Assembly: GCF_905475345.1 (NCBI RefSeq)
Contig: NC_066591.1
Coordinates: forward strand, 7,587,501-7,651,500
Direction: 5' to 3'
Origin: Vespula vulgaris
Taxonomy: Eukaryota; Arthropoda; Insecta; Hymenoptera; Vespidae
Length of the DNA: 64,000 bases
Every line of letters starts with the position of its first letter. The first letter of the stretch is position 1. The position numbers were made by a program, and so were the translations under genes. This document shows, piece by piece, positions 10,435-20,469 of the stretch. Below the pieces are notes generated by a model that saw only the letters and a program-made list of their open reading frames with translations, did not search any database and was not told the DNA's origin.

Positions 10435-11122
10435 TCACTAGTTTGCTTTCTCTATACTCACGTATTCCTTTTCCTTCTCTTTCCTTCTCTCATCGCTACG
10501 TTGAGAATATCGAAAATCCACTTGGCACGCGCTCTCACTTCGCGGTTTTATGCGAGAAATGTGCAAACCATCTTCTATCTCTCTTTCTCGTCTCTCTCGT
10601 CTCTTTCGTCTCTCTTTCTCGAGAACAACGACTCTATAAGAATATTTTCAGAAGGGTAGATTTTCCTCTTCTCTCTCACGTACACGAATATGTAAGAACG
10701 TATATATGTATATACATTCATACCTTCGGAAGAGTAACAACTACTATATAGACCAAATGGAACGTAAAGGACAAGAAAGGAACGACATTGCGACAAATTG
10801 AGACGTAGCACCGATCTAAACGGAGATCGTTACGAAACGTATCGTTCTAAGGTACTTCTATTACTATTGCTACTACTAATACTATCGTACTAGCCACACC
10901 ACTCCGAATGTTTTTCTATCGTAATAGAAGCGACGATGGTAATACGATGGACTGCTTTCCTACCACACCAGGGTGACCTCTAACGACTGGAACTTATCAG
11001 AATTTATTACGGAATAAATAGAGGGAATGTTTTCTTGGAAATTGGAAGATATTCTTCATGTGATTATAAAAAATAAGTAAACAATACGTATCCATATCAT
11101 ATTATTTTGTAAACATATATTA
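10435..11122. other. Non-genic DNA
   Basis: CT-rich to 10620, then ordinary sequence. The overlapping frames at 10443-10811 come from CTCGTCTC-type repeats and are not credible genes. I see no other feature. Confidence 0.5.
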
Positions 11123-11151
11123 GTATACACACACACGCGCGCGTGCACACA
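11123..11151. repeat. Alternating CA/CG/GT tract, Z-DNA-prone
   Basis: 29 bp of strict purine-pyrimidine alternation with a CGCGCGCGTG core at its centre. This composition is known to favour left-handed DNA under supercoiling. Confidence 0.8.
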
Positions 11152-12237
11152 AATGTGTATATAAATATACGTACATACAGTCATATCAAAAATTTTTATA
11201 GAATTAGAAAAAGTAAGTAAGATCGCGTATAATAAATAATATTACTTATCAAGATTTTTTTTCTTATTCTTTTCTTTTTCTTTTTTAATTACAACTATAA
11301 TCCTTATTCCAATCTAATCTCTCTATCTATCTTTCATTCACGATCGGTAACATCGTCTTTCTCTAGAAATTTGTAGAAGCTAATCGTGGATAGACGCAAA
11401 TTCGGTAATACCCGACAAAGCGGTTTAGATGAGTCATTCGAGAAGTAATTACGGACTAAGCGGAACCAAGCAAGAAGCTCTTACGTTTACGCAAAAAACT
11501 CCTTTTGGGTCCGTGGTCGAGAGCAAAATCCTTGGTAATGATTAAATTTCATCTAATCTGAAGAGAAGGTGTAGCATGTCCATGCTACTATTTTTATATT
11601 CCCCTTCGAGTCGCTTTTATGCCACGTAATTTCCGCTTACGAGCCCAACTTCTCTCTCTCTCTCTCTCTCTTTCTGTCTGTTAAGGGAAACTCGTACGTT
11701 GCACATTAATCATTATCTTAAAAGCGTCTAACGACGTCGAGGTCGCGTAAGAACGTGGAAGTAGAGATATGCAACAGAATGGAGGAACAAGAGAATGAAA
11801 TTATTTCAATTACTTACCTACCAACGTTACCTAAACGGAAAACGAAATTTAGTTTGACGCGTTTACGACTTCGAGCTTCCGAAAGGACGTATCATAAAGT
11901 TTGCGGTACTCGTTTAACTTTTGATTGAAGTTACAATTCTAGTTTTTATTTGCAAATAAAAAGTCTTCTAGTTCCATCGGGAGATTTATGCTGCTATAGC
12001 TCTGTGTACTGCATTCTACCGTAAAAAATTTGTAAGGGTATCGATTTACTCGAACAAAATGTACTCACACTTTCCCCAGTAGTTTCTATCTTTTTTCTAA
12101 AAAATACAATAACAGATACTATCGTATTGTTTCGTTAATGTCATTCGGAACTTTGACAAATATTTCTATTCATTTGAATTATCTTTAAAATAAATTTTTT
12201 TTTAATAAAGTTAAAATGATTTATCTATGATGATGAA

Positions 12238-12239
<2 letters not shown>
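11152..12239. other. Non-genic DNA with one short CT array
   Basis: Ordinary AT-rich sequence. A (CT)n run sits at 11650-11680. A minus-strand GTAAGT (11812-11817) lies next to frames that all contain stops. No gene is supported. Confidence 0.5.
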
Positions 12240-12279
<40 letters not shown>

Positions 12280-12280
12280 G
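12240..12280 (+). repeat. (GA)n microsatellite
   Basis: About 17 GA units ending in GAAAGAGG. Confidence 0.95.
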
Positions 12281-12464
12281 TTTGATATTTTGAAAAATTC
12301 TCATGTCTTTTACCAACACTCGATATGATATCGATGATACGATAACGAAGCTTTGAAGTTATCGATTCTCTCGATCAAGAGTGTTACCGGAAGTAAGTCG
12401 TCGAAGATAGAAGAGGATATAGGAGATAGAAAAGGACGAAAAGGCGAAAGTTGGACGTTTTACG

Positions 12465-12900
12465 TGAGTGGGATGAAAATCCCATTGGCGCGGCACGATC
12501 AATAATACAGGTGCCGGCGTCTAGACAGCAGCGTTGCAGAGAACGTAGAGAAGAGGAGGAGGAAGAGGAAGAGGAGGAGGAGAAGGAGGAGGAGGAGGAG
12601 GAGAAGGTGGAGGAGGTGGTGGAGGTGTAGAAGAGACCAGAGTAAGTTTTTCGCGATGACTGTACCTACACGAACAGGGCAGTACTACGGCCCTTGCCTG
12701 ACATTGTGAGTCAAAGGTCTTTCTGGGAGAATTTATTAAAGGGTCTTATGCCGCCGACAGTGTTCCATAAAAAAAGCGGGGGTGACCGGTTACGATAGGG
12801 GTGAACTCAGAACGCTCGAGGAGGCTTCTTTTCCATGGACGCTACAGCTGCCAACAACGTCATTTACAGCGAACAGCTGTTCCAGGAACTCTTTAATACT
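12465..12900 (+). promoter_or_regulatory. Promoter/enhancer-like island with donor-like site
   Basis: CpG-rich sequence (12480-12545) leads into a GGA array and then an excellent splice-donor word, AGTAAGT, with GT at 12642-12643. That is the layout of a non-coding first exon. Downstream lie an AP-1 consensus TGAGTCA (12707-12713), an E-box CAGCTG (12845-12850), and a second E-box inside the perfect 12-bp palindrome GAACAGCTGTTC (12871-12882). No TCAGT initiator or TATA box was found at fitting positions. The motif calls are direct; function is inference. Confidence 0.28.
12551..12629 (+). repeat. (GGA)n/(GAG)n array
   Basis: Trinucleotide purine array with many GG pairs and GTGG variants at its end. 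It could form two-tetrad G-quadruplexes. It lies in the putative first exon of the surrounding island. Confidence 0.9.
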
Positions 12901-13244
12901 TACATATCAAATTCGATATACCTAATACGTTATCCTCCTCATGTTAATTCCATCAAATAAAAATCATTTTTCAAGATCACAAATATACATTATCTTTGAA
13001 ATTCATTCTCTGCTGGATTAGACACTAATTGACAAATTGGAACGTTTCGATATTTTATATTCAACACTATGTTCGATATATTTGTGGGAAAGTTTCGAAA
13101 TCCTCGGAATATAAGAAATTTTTAATATCGAAAGGATCGACGAATTGGAACATCACACATCAGAAATTCTCGTCGATCGACACCTATGATAGCGTTTCAT
13201 TAGAGTGCCATGCTAAGCTAAACGAAACGTGTTCACGCGTACAT

Positions 13245-13307
13245 AGCTAGCTAGGCTAGCTACCTATCTACCTACGTAACTACCTACCTACCTACCTACC
13301 TACCTAC
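13245..13307 (+). repeat. (CTAC)n tetranucleotide repeat
   Basis: TAGC-type palindromic units (13245-13262) pass into CTAC units to 13307. Confidence 0.93.
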
Positions 13308-13309
13308 GA

Positions 13310-14206
13310 TGTCGAGATTCGTTTCGAAGGTCCGATCGACGCGACCGCGCGTCGGATGGGGCCGATGGGAAATGGGATCTCGATTGAATGGAAATGACGT
13401 TCAAAGCCAGACACGTGTATTCCGTGCGGAATGCACATGAATACTGCTAATCGGTATCCATGGCAAACGTCCGAGGGTCCGTATCCCCCGTTCGTTCGGT
13501 GTTAATTTTGGAGCATAACGTTCCATTCCTCCTTACTTCTCCCTCCTTCTCTCTCTCTCTCTCTCTCCATCTCAAACTACTCTTGGAATACACTACTCAG
13601 TCATCCTTTCGTTCCTTTGGATCTATGAAATCCCAACGTTTCTTCTTCTTCTACAAACCGTTCGTTCTTGCTACTACTATCCAAAATTTCGTATCCTCTC
13701 TCGTATCCTTTGAGAGGTCCTTCGTGCTTACAAATGCTCGACTCTGTCCAGGCAGTTTCGTTTTTTAAGATTATTCGTGAAAATACCGACTTACTCGTAC
13801 TTAGGTATCTATATGTAATATAGACATGTATAATATACATATATGTCTATATATACACATCTATATCCATATGTACAGTTTGTCTGTCTAGCGAAGGGCT
13901 CTTAATTGCGTATGCATAACGAAAAGCGTGTGTTGTAATGAGGCTATATCAGTCTGTCTCGTGACGTCCTCGCTTTGACGCGACCAAACTCATCCCTTTG
14001 TAGGGATACTAGTCGTCGCTTTACGAACCTGATGGAGATAATCATAGGATTTTATCTATGTTGTTTCACGATTTAAATGATTCGGTCATTAAAAAAATCT
14101 ATAGAAAAAAGAGAGCAAAAATGAACAAATAAATCGTCAATGATTTAATATAGGTACGTTATTTGTTATTCCATTGCAATTTATATTTCTAACTATCGGA
14201 TCGATC
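13310..14206. other. Mixed unique DNA with small repeats
   Basis: 13310-13480 and 13900-14060 are CpG-richer and high-complexity, possibly conserved non-coding. A (CT)n run lies at 13546-13570 and TATA/CATA repeats at 13800-13875. The open frame at 13460-13768 includes the CT array and has no recognisable domain. Confidence 0.45.
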
Positions 14207-14245
14207 AATCCTCGTCGTCGTCGTCGTTGTCGTCGTAGTCGTCAG
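14207..14245 (+). repeat. (CGT)n trinucleotide repeat
   Basis: About eleven CGT/CGTAGT units. Confidence 0.9.
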
Positions 14246-15087
14246 TTTTTTTTTCTTCTTTCTTTCTATTAATTCACGTTATTTACGAAATGGATCGTGC
14301 ATTTGTCTCATCGTTGTCCTCTGAACGTCCTCGTTCGTTTTGCGTTTTACGAGTCTACGGGGATGAAAGAGCATGGGATATAAAATGCAAGATCCATTGA
14401 GAGCCGTTGAAAAATGGATTGTAATCAGGATAATAGAACGAACGAATGCAATTCAATGAATTTATGTAAGGCATGAATCTGGATAATAATTTTTTTGGAA
14501 GTGGAAAGACACAGAGGTATCGTTACCTCGATATCATTACACTTTTAATATCGTAACTAGGATTCTTATTGTACATATCTATTGAATTATTTATTCATTA
14601 GATTTCTCAGAAGCTTTTTACAACGACTGTACATGTATAATTGAGAAGTAGGTTGGTATATGAGTTCGTTATCACGCGTGTTTTATTATTACAACATTGC
14701 AGCCACGATCGATCGACGACATCTTTTTCTCGTTTCTTCAACATTATTTAAAAATCTTCTACTCCGTTGCTGTGTTTCTTTTTCTTTTCTTTTTCATCAC
14801 AAGCATTTCACTTACGACTTTCATTTACGTGATAATTTATATATCATCTGTAATTATTTTCCCACGTGATTTTTATATTTTAGTGATTAACTACATGATT
14901 TATATGTATATATAATAAATTCATTCGGTGAAATAGTCGATGTAATAGATTTTTTCTTTTTTATTCGAACAAATATTTCACTTTTTTAAAAAAATCTCGT
15001 TAAATTAAAAAGCCAATTTTTTATCCTGATAATAAAAGATTCGTGGAAAAAAAACACACACACACACGTCATATTCACATATACGTG
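14246..15087. other. AT-rich non-genic DNA
   Basis: Ordinary AT-rich sequence with overlapping Phe/Ile-rich frames at 14660-14915 and a short CA run at 15053-15067. No gene is supported. Confidence 0.55.
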
Positions 15088-15384
15088 TCACACGTATACT
15101 TCATTCATATATACTCCAAAATTCACAGATATTTGAAGAATGTTGAGACACGAGTAGTACATCAAACGAAACTTTAGCAATTCCCTTTTTCGTCGAAATT
15201 CCCAGCCAACGAATTGCTTTCGTGACGATGAATGCATAGGTTTGTGACGAGCCACGTTAACGTTGGTGTCCCTAAAAACGATAGCGACAAGCTTTCGAAG
15301 GCAGACTCGTTCTATGTTCGAAATAAATTTATAAATCATAAGGCCGGTGCGACAGAACACGTCGATGAACGAAAAAGATATCAT
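15088..15384 (-). CDS. Unrecognised 98-codon ORF
   Basis: Begins at a true ATG (MISFSFIDVFCRTGL) and is not a repeat translation, which is unusual for this window. The N-terminal 25 residues are hydrophobic and the middle is basic. There is no motif I can name, no splice-site support and no neighbour suggesting a role. In DNA of this composition an ORF of this length can occur by chance. Confidence 0.1.
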   Translation of the reverse strand: MISFSFIDVFCRTGLMIYKFISNIERVCLRKLVAIVFRDTNVNVARHKPMHSSSRKQFVGWEFRRKRELLKFRLMYYSCLNILQISVNFGVYMNEVYV

Positions 15385-15593
15385 CGTGTGATTCTACGAA
15401 AGGTTTATTAAACATTAACGATTGTCGAAGTACGACCGGCCTCTTTATATCTTTTGATATACTTGTCAAAGATAGGACGTTTGTGAACTAGTCTCGTTAA
15501 ATAATTACAAAGATACACATGTATATTGGAACTGATGTATGTAGTTACATAGTCGCGAATGTGTTCGAAATTTCTTAGAGAACGTGTGTATAT

Positions 15594-15672
15594 ATGTACG
15601 TACGTATGTATGTATACCGTGAATCTGTTTATCTGCTCTGTGTGTTGTATATGTATAACTATATATATATAA
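15594..15672 (+). repeat. (TATG)n/(TACG)n/(TA)n compound repeat
   Basis: TACG/TATG units at 15594-15617 and a TA run at 15660-15671 with unique DNA between. Confidence 0.8.
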
Positions 15673-15708
15673 CGAAGCCAGGGCACAGCTGGCATGGTGT
15701 CCGGTTAC

Positions 15709-15790
15709 CGAAATCTTAGGGTCTTATCCTGTCTGTCTGTCGGTCCTTCGTCGCCATACGATAGCCACTGATGTGAGATCAACCAGTTGG
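15709..15790 (-). CDS. Candidate internal exon, product unknown
   Basis: On the minus strand a long pyrimidine tract (from about 15850 down) ends in CCGTCAG, a strong acceptor, with the exon starting at 15790. An 82-nt segment follows with one frame open to the border (NWLISHQWLSYGDEG...). It ends at TTTCG before GTAACC, a weak donor that lacks G at +5. The in-frame stop would occur right after the proposed donor, which fits an exon end. I do not recognise the peptide. The pyrimidine tract may simply be a low-complexity repeat. Confidence 0.17.
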
Positions 15791-15799
15791 CTGACGGAA

Positions 15800-15990
15800 G
15801 GGGAAAGAGAATGAGAAAACGAAGGGAAAAGAGAAAGAAAAGGGCAAAGAAAAAAAAAAAACAAGAAAAAAGAAACAAAATAAAAAGAAAGAGGAGAAAG
15901 CATTTATCTTTCTCTTTCTTTCTTTTTAACTAACTATTTATCTATCTTTCTATCCGTCTGTCCATCTATTTCTTTCTCTTTTCCTTCTTT
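15800..15990 (+). repeat. Adjacent purine-rich and pyrimidine-rich tracts
   Basis: A/G-only tract (about 15800-15900) followed directly by a CT/CTTT tract (about 15905-15985). The two can pair as a hairpin. Confidence 0.8.
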
Positions 15991-16039
15991 CGAAAATCAT
16001 GATAGCTTTTCAACGGTACACTGTCAACGTAGCGGCTCG

Positions 16040-16245
16040 TTTAATGCTCTTATCTAAATGCTAACTAGTTTTAATCTCCGGGCACTTGCCGACGAAGGAC
16101 GAAATTACAGGCGGATATCGGTGTGCCGCGGCAGAAGCCATCGGTTCTCACGCGACGACAACCCAGAAGCTTTCACAGCTTGGAATTGGAATCGAGCGAA
16201 AAGCCGCGAAGAAATCTGCATCCGTGGCCCGATTCGATTCATAGA
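16040..16245. promoter_or_regulatory. CpG-rich island
   Basis: GC-rich, high-complexity sequence just before a CT array. The first about 65 codons of a frame starting at ATG 16058 are non-repetitive (LRALADEGRNYRRIS...), then the frame runs into (CT)n-coded Ser-Leu. I favour regulatory DNA over coding because no splice site delimits the open part. Confidence 0.22.
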
Positions 16246-16251
16246 TTTCCA

Positions 16252-16257
16252 TCTCTT

Positions 16258-16296
<39 letters not shown>

Positions 16297-16316
16297 CTCT
16301 CTCTTTCATTCTCTAG
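16252..16316 (+). repeat. (CT)n microsatellite
   Basis: CT core with CTTT variants. Confidence 0.94.
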
Positions 16317-16378
16317 GTTGCTCGAAAATACCATTAAACGACCATCGGCGGGAGGATCGTTTTAACCACATGCATATA

Positions 16379-16425
16379 TCTTTCTTCCGCTCTCTTTCCT
16401 TTTTTCTATTTCTATCTGCATATCT

Positions 16426-16461
<36 letters not shown>

Positions 16462-16489
16462 TTTTCTCTTTCTCTTTCTCTCTCGCTCC
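16379..16489 (+). repeat. (CT)n microsatellite
   Basis: Degenerate pyrimidine tract with a pure CT core at about 16431-16458. It pairs in inverted orientation with GA arrays at 16570-16650 and 16796-16882. Confidence 0.94.
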
Positions 16490-16569
16490 AAACGAAAATC
16501 TTTTTCGTTCCACACGAAATACGTAGGAATTTCATATCGATGCATCTTGGATAAAGGTGCATTCTTGAA

Positions 16570-16650
16570 ATAAAACAGAAAAAAAGGAAAAGAGAGAATA
16601 CGCAAAAAAGAAAGAGAGAGAGAGGGAGAAAGAGAGATAAAGAGAGATGG
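16570..16650 (+). repeat. (GA)n purine tract
   Basis: A-rich purine run becoming GA/GGGA units. Confidence 0.9.
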
Positions 16651-16662
16651 TCTTCGACTTAC

Positions 16663-16780
16663 ATACAGCCTGGTCTTAAATTTTTATTCGCTCCGAGCGA
16701 TCTCCGAAAATGCTTCCAGATGTTCGACCTTTCGAATGTTCGAGCCTCGCTTTCACCGTCTCCTCGTTGCAGATCGATAG
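16663..16780 (-). CDS. Candidate internal exon, product unknown
   Basis: A consensus donor GTAAGT lies at 16657-16662 (minus strand), directly after the segment. A long CT-rich tract, the complement of the GA array at 16796-16882, lies just upstream and could act as a polypyrimidine tract. AG at 16781-16782 is a possible acceptor. One frame is open across all 118 nt (IDLQRGDGESEARTFERS...); the others have stops. The peptide is charged and unrecognised. The upstream tract is also a plain microsatellite, so the splice reading is uncertain. Confidence 0.17.
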
Positions 16781-16795
16781 CTCGAAATAAGTTTG

Positions 16796-16851
16796 GAAGA
16801 GAAAAGGAGAAAGAGAAAGAGAGAGAGAGAGAAAGAAAGGAAAAGAGGAAA

Positions 16852-16882
<31 letters not shown>
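16796..16882 (+). repeat. (GA)n microsatellite
   Basis: GA/GAAA/GGAAA units with a pure GA core near the end. An A-rich purine tract follows at 16951-16996. Confidence 0.93.
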
Positions 16883-16999
16883 TCTCAAGTTCCAACAGCA
16901 GGTCTCCAAACGATAACGGAAAGCTCTACCGAAGTTAATAAGTTGTTGGAGAAAAAAAAAGAAGAGAAAAAAGAAAAAGGAAAAAAGAAACAAAAATTA

Positions 17000-18589
17000 A
17001 TCGTATTGGTCGATGGAATGATTTAAACGACGTTTTTCTTCATCGTATCCTTCTAGCTCTACTTTTAATAATCTTACGCAAATACATCAAAGACACCGCT
17101 GTGCATTTCTATAATAGTTGCTAAACGAAATCTTTGAAGTTTATATAAGAGAGCGTGCAAAAGAGATGAGAGAGTCTTTATAATTGTTAGGAAGGATCAT
17201 TAATTAAATCCACTGAGCTTTTTATTCTTAAGGAGAAAAAAGAGGGAAAAGAAAAGAAAAGAAAAGAAAAGAAAAGAAAAGAAAAGAAAAGAAAAAGAAA
17301 AGAAAAAAAAATGGAAAGAGAAGGAAAAGAAAAGGTGCCGTACTTCGATGAGAAATAGCCTATCATAGATGTAAACCTCTTGCTATTTATAGCCTTTAAT
17401 ATTACGTTAAATTAAGTGAATTTATAATGATAAGTATGTAGGTATATAAGAAAGGAAAAAAAAAGAAAAGGGAAGGAAGATAGAAAGAAAGAAAATGATT
17501 ACTCTAATTTAAGGGAGGTCACGTGAGAAACTTTCATCATTTTCATGTTATTCCGCTTTTCGTATAACCCCCTTCTGCTTTTTCTCATTTTTTGTTCTTT
17601 CTTTTTACTTTTGTCTTTTTTTTCTTTTTCCTTCTTTTTTTTTATATTCATTTTTCTTGTTCTTCTTCTTCTTCTTCTTTTTTCTAGAATCTACTGCAAT
17701 AATAATCTTCGCATAAAATTACCTCTTGAGCAAAGCATCTTCCATGTTGGATGAGACATTAAAACGTAAAAGAAAATCGAGATTGAAGTCACGGCATAAT
17801 ACTTTTGCCCTCGATGAATATTTTCCGTCGCGATGAGAAAACAATTACTGTGTCGTCCCAGAACGACAGCATCGGAAAAGTTATTTTCTAACGTGGCATG
17901 ATATTAGTTTGAGTTGTCTGAGACGAAACGTTCGAATTTTCTTCTTTATTTCCTTCTCTCTTCCTCTCTTCTTCTCTCCTTCGAATTCTATAAAAAGTCA
18001 TGAAAATTAGCTACTTAAATGAGTTGTAATAAAATTTCTTTATTACAAAGTAACAAGTAATTGTGACAAATATGTAAATTGAAATGCTATTTACGAAGAA
18101 TCGAATGAAAACGTTTTAAAGACTATTTATTCAAACGAGCTTATCTTAATCGTAAAGACATAAATCATTTAACGTTCTCGCCTTTATCGACACGATTTAG
18201 TTTGACTTTTCGTTCCCCTATAATACTTGTCGTAATTAGGAAAGACCGTCTTTCTCTTTTTTTTTCTTTTTCTCTCTATTAATAATAGATAAGAAAGAAA
18301 TCGATTATCTTATCGAATATACCCATGTGACTTGTCGTTTCCGTCCTCTTTTTACGCGAAGAAAAGAAATAAACCATTGAAAAATTAGTACCGTCTTGAA
18401 CCAAGGATTAAAATAGAAATTACTAATTAACCGAAATAGAATTAGTTGATTGAATGAAATTCAGAAATGACATTACATAAAGTTATTAATAGAGCGTACG
18501 AACATTAACGCGCAAATGCAGACTTCTTCGTAAATTAATATTTGATGTTAAAATTCGAAGCATTATATAAGAAAGGAATAAAAAAGGGA
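17000..18589. other. AT-rich DNA with several simple repeats
   Basis: Contains (GAAAA)n at 17244-17310, a purine run at 17455-17495 and a T-rich/CTT tract at 17578-17685. Otherwise ordinary sequence. The 17545-17754 frame is the T-rich tract translated. No gene. Confidence 0.55.
17244..17310 (+). repeat. (GAAAA)n pentanucleotide repeat
   Basis: About ten perfect GAAAA units followed by A-rich variants. Confidence 0.95.
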
Positions 18590-18671
18590 AAAAAGAGAAA
18601 TTAAAAAGAAAAATGAAAAAAAATAGAAAGAAAGGAAAAAATAGAAAAACGAGAGGGAGAGAGACGGAGAA

Positions 18672-18704
<33 letters not shown>

Positions 18705-18705
18705 A
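18590..18705 (+). repeat. Purine tract ending in (GA)n
   Basis: A-rich purine sequence with a GA core at about 18670-18703. Confidence 0.92.
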
Positions 18706-18931
18706 GACACGGTATACTTAAATATGGCTATTTACCCAAGAATAGATGCCGGAAGGAAAAATATCGGATTTCCTTTGGGTGTTCCGAGCTGTCCTCCACG
18801 TTTATATGCAGAAATAGCCTGCCTTGGTAAGTTCAGGGTCGAGAATTCGTTGCTCACGTTTTCCTGCTAGCCAGACCTATCCCTATGCAAAGTATGTATA
18901 AGAGTATCCAAGTTTCCCTACGGTGCCAAAG

Positions 18932-18994
18932 AAGGAGGAGAAAAAGGAGGAGGAGGAAGAGGAGCAGGAGGAGGAGGAGGAGGAGGAGGAGGAG
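18932..18994 (+). repeat. (GGA)n trinucleotide repeat
   Basis: About nine consecutive GGA/GAG units at the right end, with AAA and GCA interruptions to the left. The minus-strand frame reads as poly-Leu. Confidence 0.93.
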
Positions 18995-19077
18995 TTGCTT
19001 TCCGACATGCTCGTTTTTAACTTTTAAGCTGACGCTGCGAAGATGCACGTGGGTGTAAGCTTTCGTTCGTATATCTC

Positions 19078-19533
19078 TCGTTTTCTCTATCTCTCTCCCT
19101 CTCTCTCATTCTCTCTTTTTCTCTCTACGCATTTACACATATACACATACAAGGGTAGAGTCCATCGAGGCAGGAACATCGTCACATCCGTCGCATCTGT
19201 GCATCACCATTCACTTTTTTCGGGATCTTCCCTTTTCCTCCTCCTTCTCTTACCACCCTTCATACTTTCTCTATCTCTCTTTTCTTTCTATTACTCTCTC
19301 TCTCTCTCTCTCTCTCTCTGTCTGTCTTTTTTTCTCTCTCTTCGTTCACAGCCGTTGCCACATGAGGTCCCCCTCTTTTTCTCGTCCTGCACTCTCCACG
19401 AACGAGAGACCAAGCATACTCCTACCCTAAACGTCATAGTGCTCGTTCACCATGTACCACAGGGACGTACAAAGAGAGGCGAGGTATACTCGAAATTGAA
19501 TGGACCCCCACTAATAAAGGCAAAAGGTCCTCT

Positions 19534-19564
<31 letters not shown>

Positions 19565-19612
19565 TTATCTCTCTTTCTATTTTTTTCTTTATTTTCCTTT
19601 TTCTTCATCGAC
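19078..19612 (+). repeat. Cluster of three CT-rich arrays
   Basis: Arrays at about 19078-19135, 19226-19345 and 19534-19612 are separated by CpG-containing unique DNA. The longest open frame of the window (209 codons, 19043-19672) runs through all three and is a Ser/Leu repeat translation, not a gene. Confidence 0.9.
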
Positions 19613-19803
19613 TCTGCACCCTTTTGCTCTCTTCCTACCACAATGATAATGCTTTTGTCGGTGCCGAAATAACCTCCTTGCGTTGCACCTGCAATAATTA
19701 TGCGAACGAGAAGGGTCGGTCGGATACATGGACGAAATATTTCGACGACAAAATCTCCAAAAAAATTTTTCTATTCCAGAATATGAGGGAGATGATTTTG
19801 TTT

Positions 19804-19835
19804 AATTTTTTATTTTTTTATTTTTTTATTTTTCC
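19804..19835 (+). repeat. (ATTTTTTT)n 8-bp repeat
   Basis: About four copies of an 8-bp A+T unit. Confidence 0.9.
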
Positions 19836-20340
19836 ATGAAAGAATTGAATTATAAAAGTGATAGATCTATTTGTTAATGTTATTTTATAAATTAAAATTA
19901 TTTTGTAGATTTGCGAAATTAATCTTTTCTTTGTTTTTCTTCCAAGAAAAACCAGGGTTACATAGAAGTAAGTACACGTTACTATAAGTCCCTGTTATAC
20001 CGTAAAGAGCATGGAACAATCACGACGAGCGTGAGCGGAGTTCATGGCTTTTTGCAGTATACCACCAATGATGACTATTCTCGAGACAAGGGATCACGAT
20101 GCGATGGGTATGCTCTATCTGGATTAGTTTCATTAACTTCTGAAAAATCGTTCTAAATTAAAACAAAAAAAAAAGAGAAAGAAAAGAGAAAAAGAAAAAG
20201 AAAGAGAAAGAATAACAATTTTTAACATTTCATATAGGAAAAAAATCACAAGATTGATCTTTATCAACGAAAATGTGATTAGCGTGTTGGTAGAATTCAC
20301 CATCAATTCTTGTTGAAAAATATACGGTTAAAGAAAGACT
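19836..20340. other. AT-rich DNA with small CpG-richer block
   Basis: 19960-20130 is high-complexity and CpG-containing (possible conserved non-coding element). An A-rich purine tract follows at 20165-20215. No gene. Confidence 0.45.
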
Positions 20341-20469
20341 ATGATTTAAAAAATAAAAGATATAAAAGAGAATAAGAGAGTGAGAGTGAGAGTGAGAGTG
20401 AGAGATAGAAATAAAGAGAGAGAAAGAGAGAGAGAAAGATAGAAAAATAGAAAGAAAAAAAAGAAAAAG
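20341..20469 (+). repeat. (GTGAGA)n and (GA)n compound repeat
   Basis: Hexamer GTGAGA repeated about five times at 20375-20406, then GA/GAAA/GATA units. Confidence 0.93.

Noticed and set aside
10443..10811. Overlapping plus and minus ORFs of 102 and 78 codons
   Set aside because: Built on CTCGTCTC-type repeats and TATA/CATA sequence; no domain.
11809..11945. Minus-strand segment before a GTAAGT donor at 11812-11817
   Set aside because: All frames contain stops and no good acceptor is near.
13245..13307. Regularly spaced repeats considered as a CRISPR array
   Set aside because: The unit is a 4-bp microsatellite with no unique spacers; no array with 20-40 bp repeats and spacers exists in the window.
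16058..16573. 171-codon ORF starting with about 65 non-repetitive residues
   Set aside because: The last two thirds are CT-array translation, no splice site limits the first part, and GC-rich DNA keeps frames open by chance. I listed the island instead.
19043..19672. 209-codon ORF, the longest in the window
   Set aside because: Runs through three CT arrays; the product is mostly Ser/Leu/Phe repeats with no domain.
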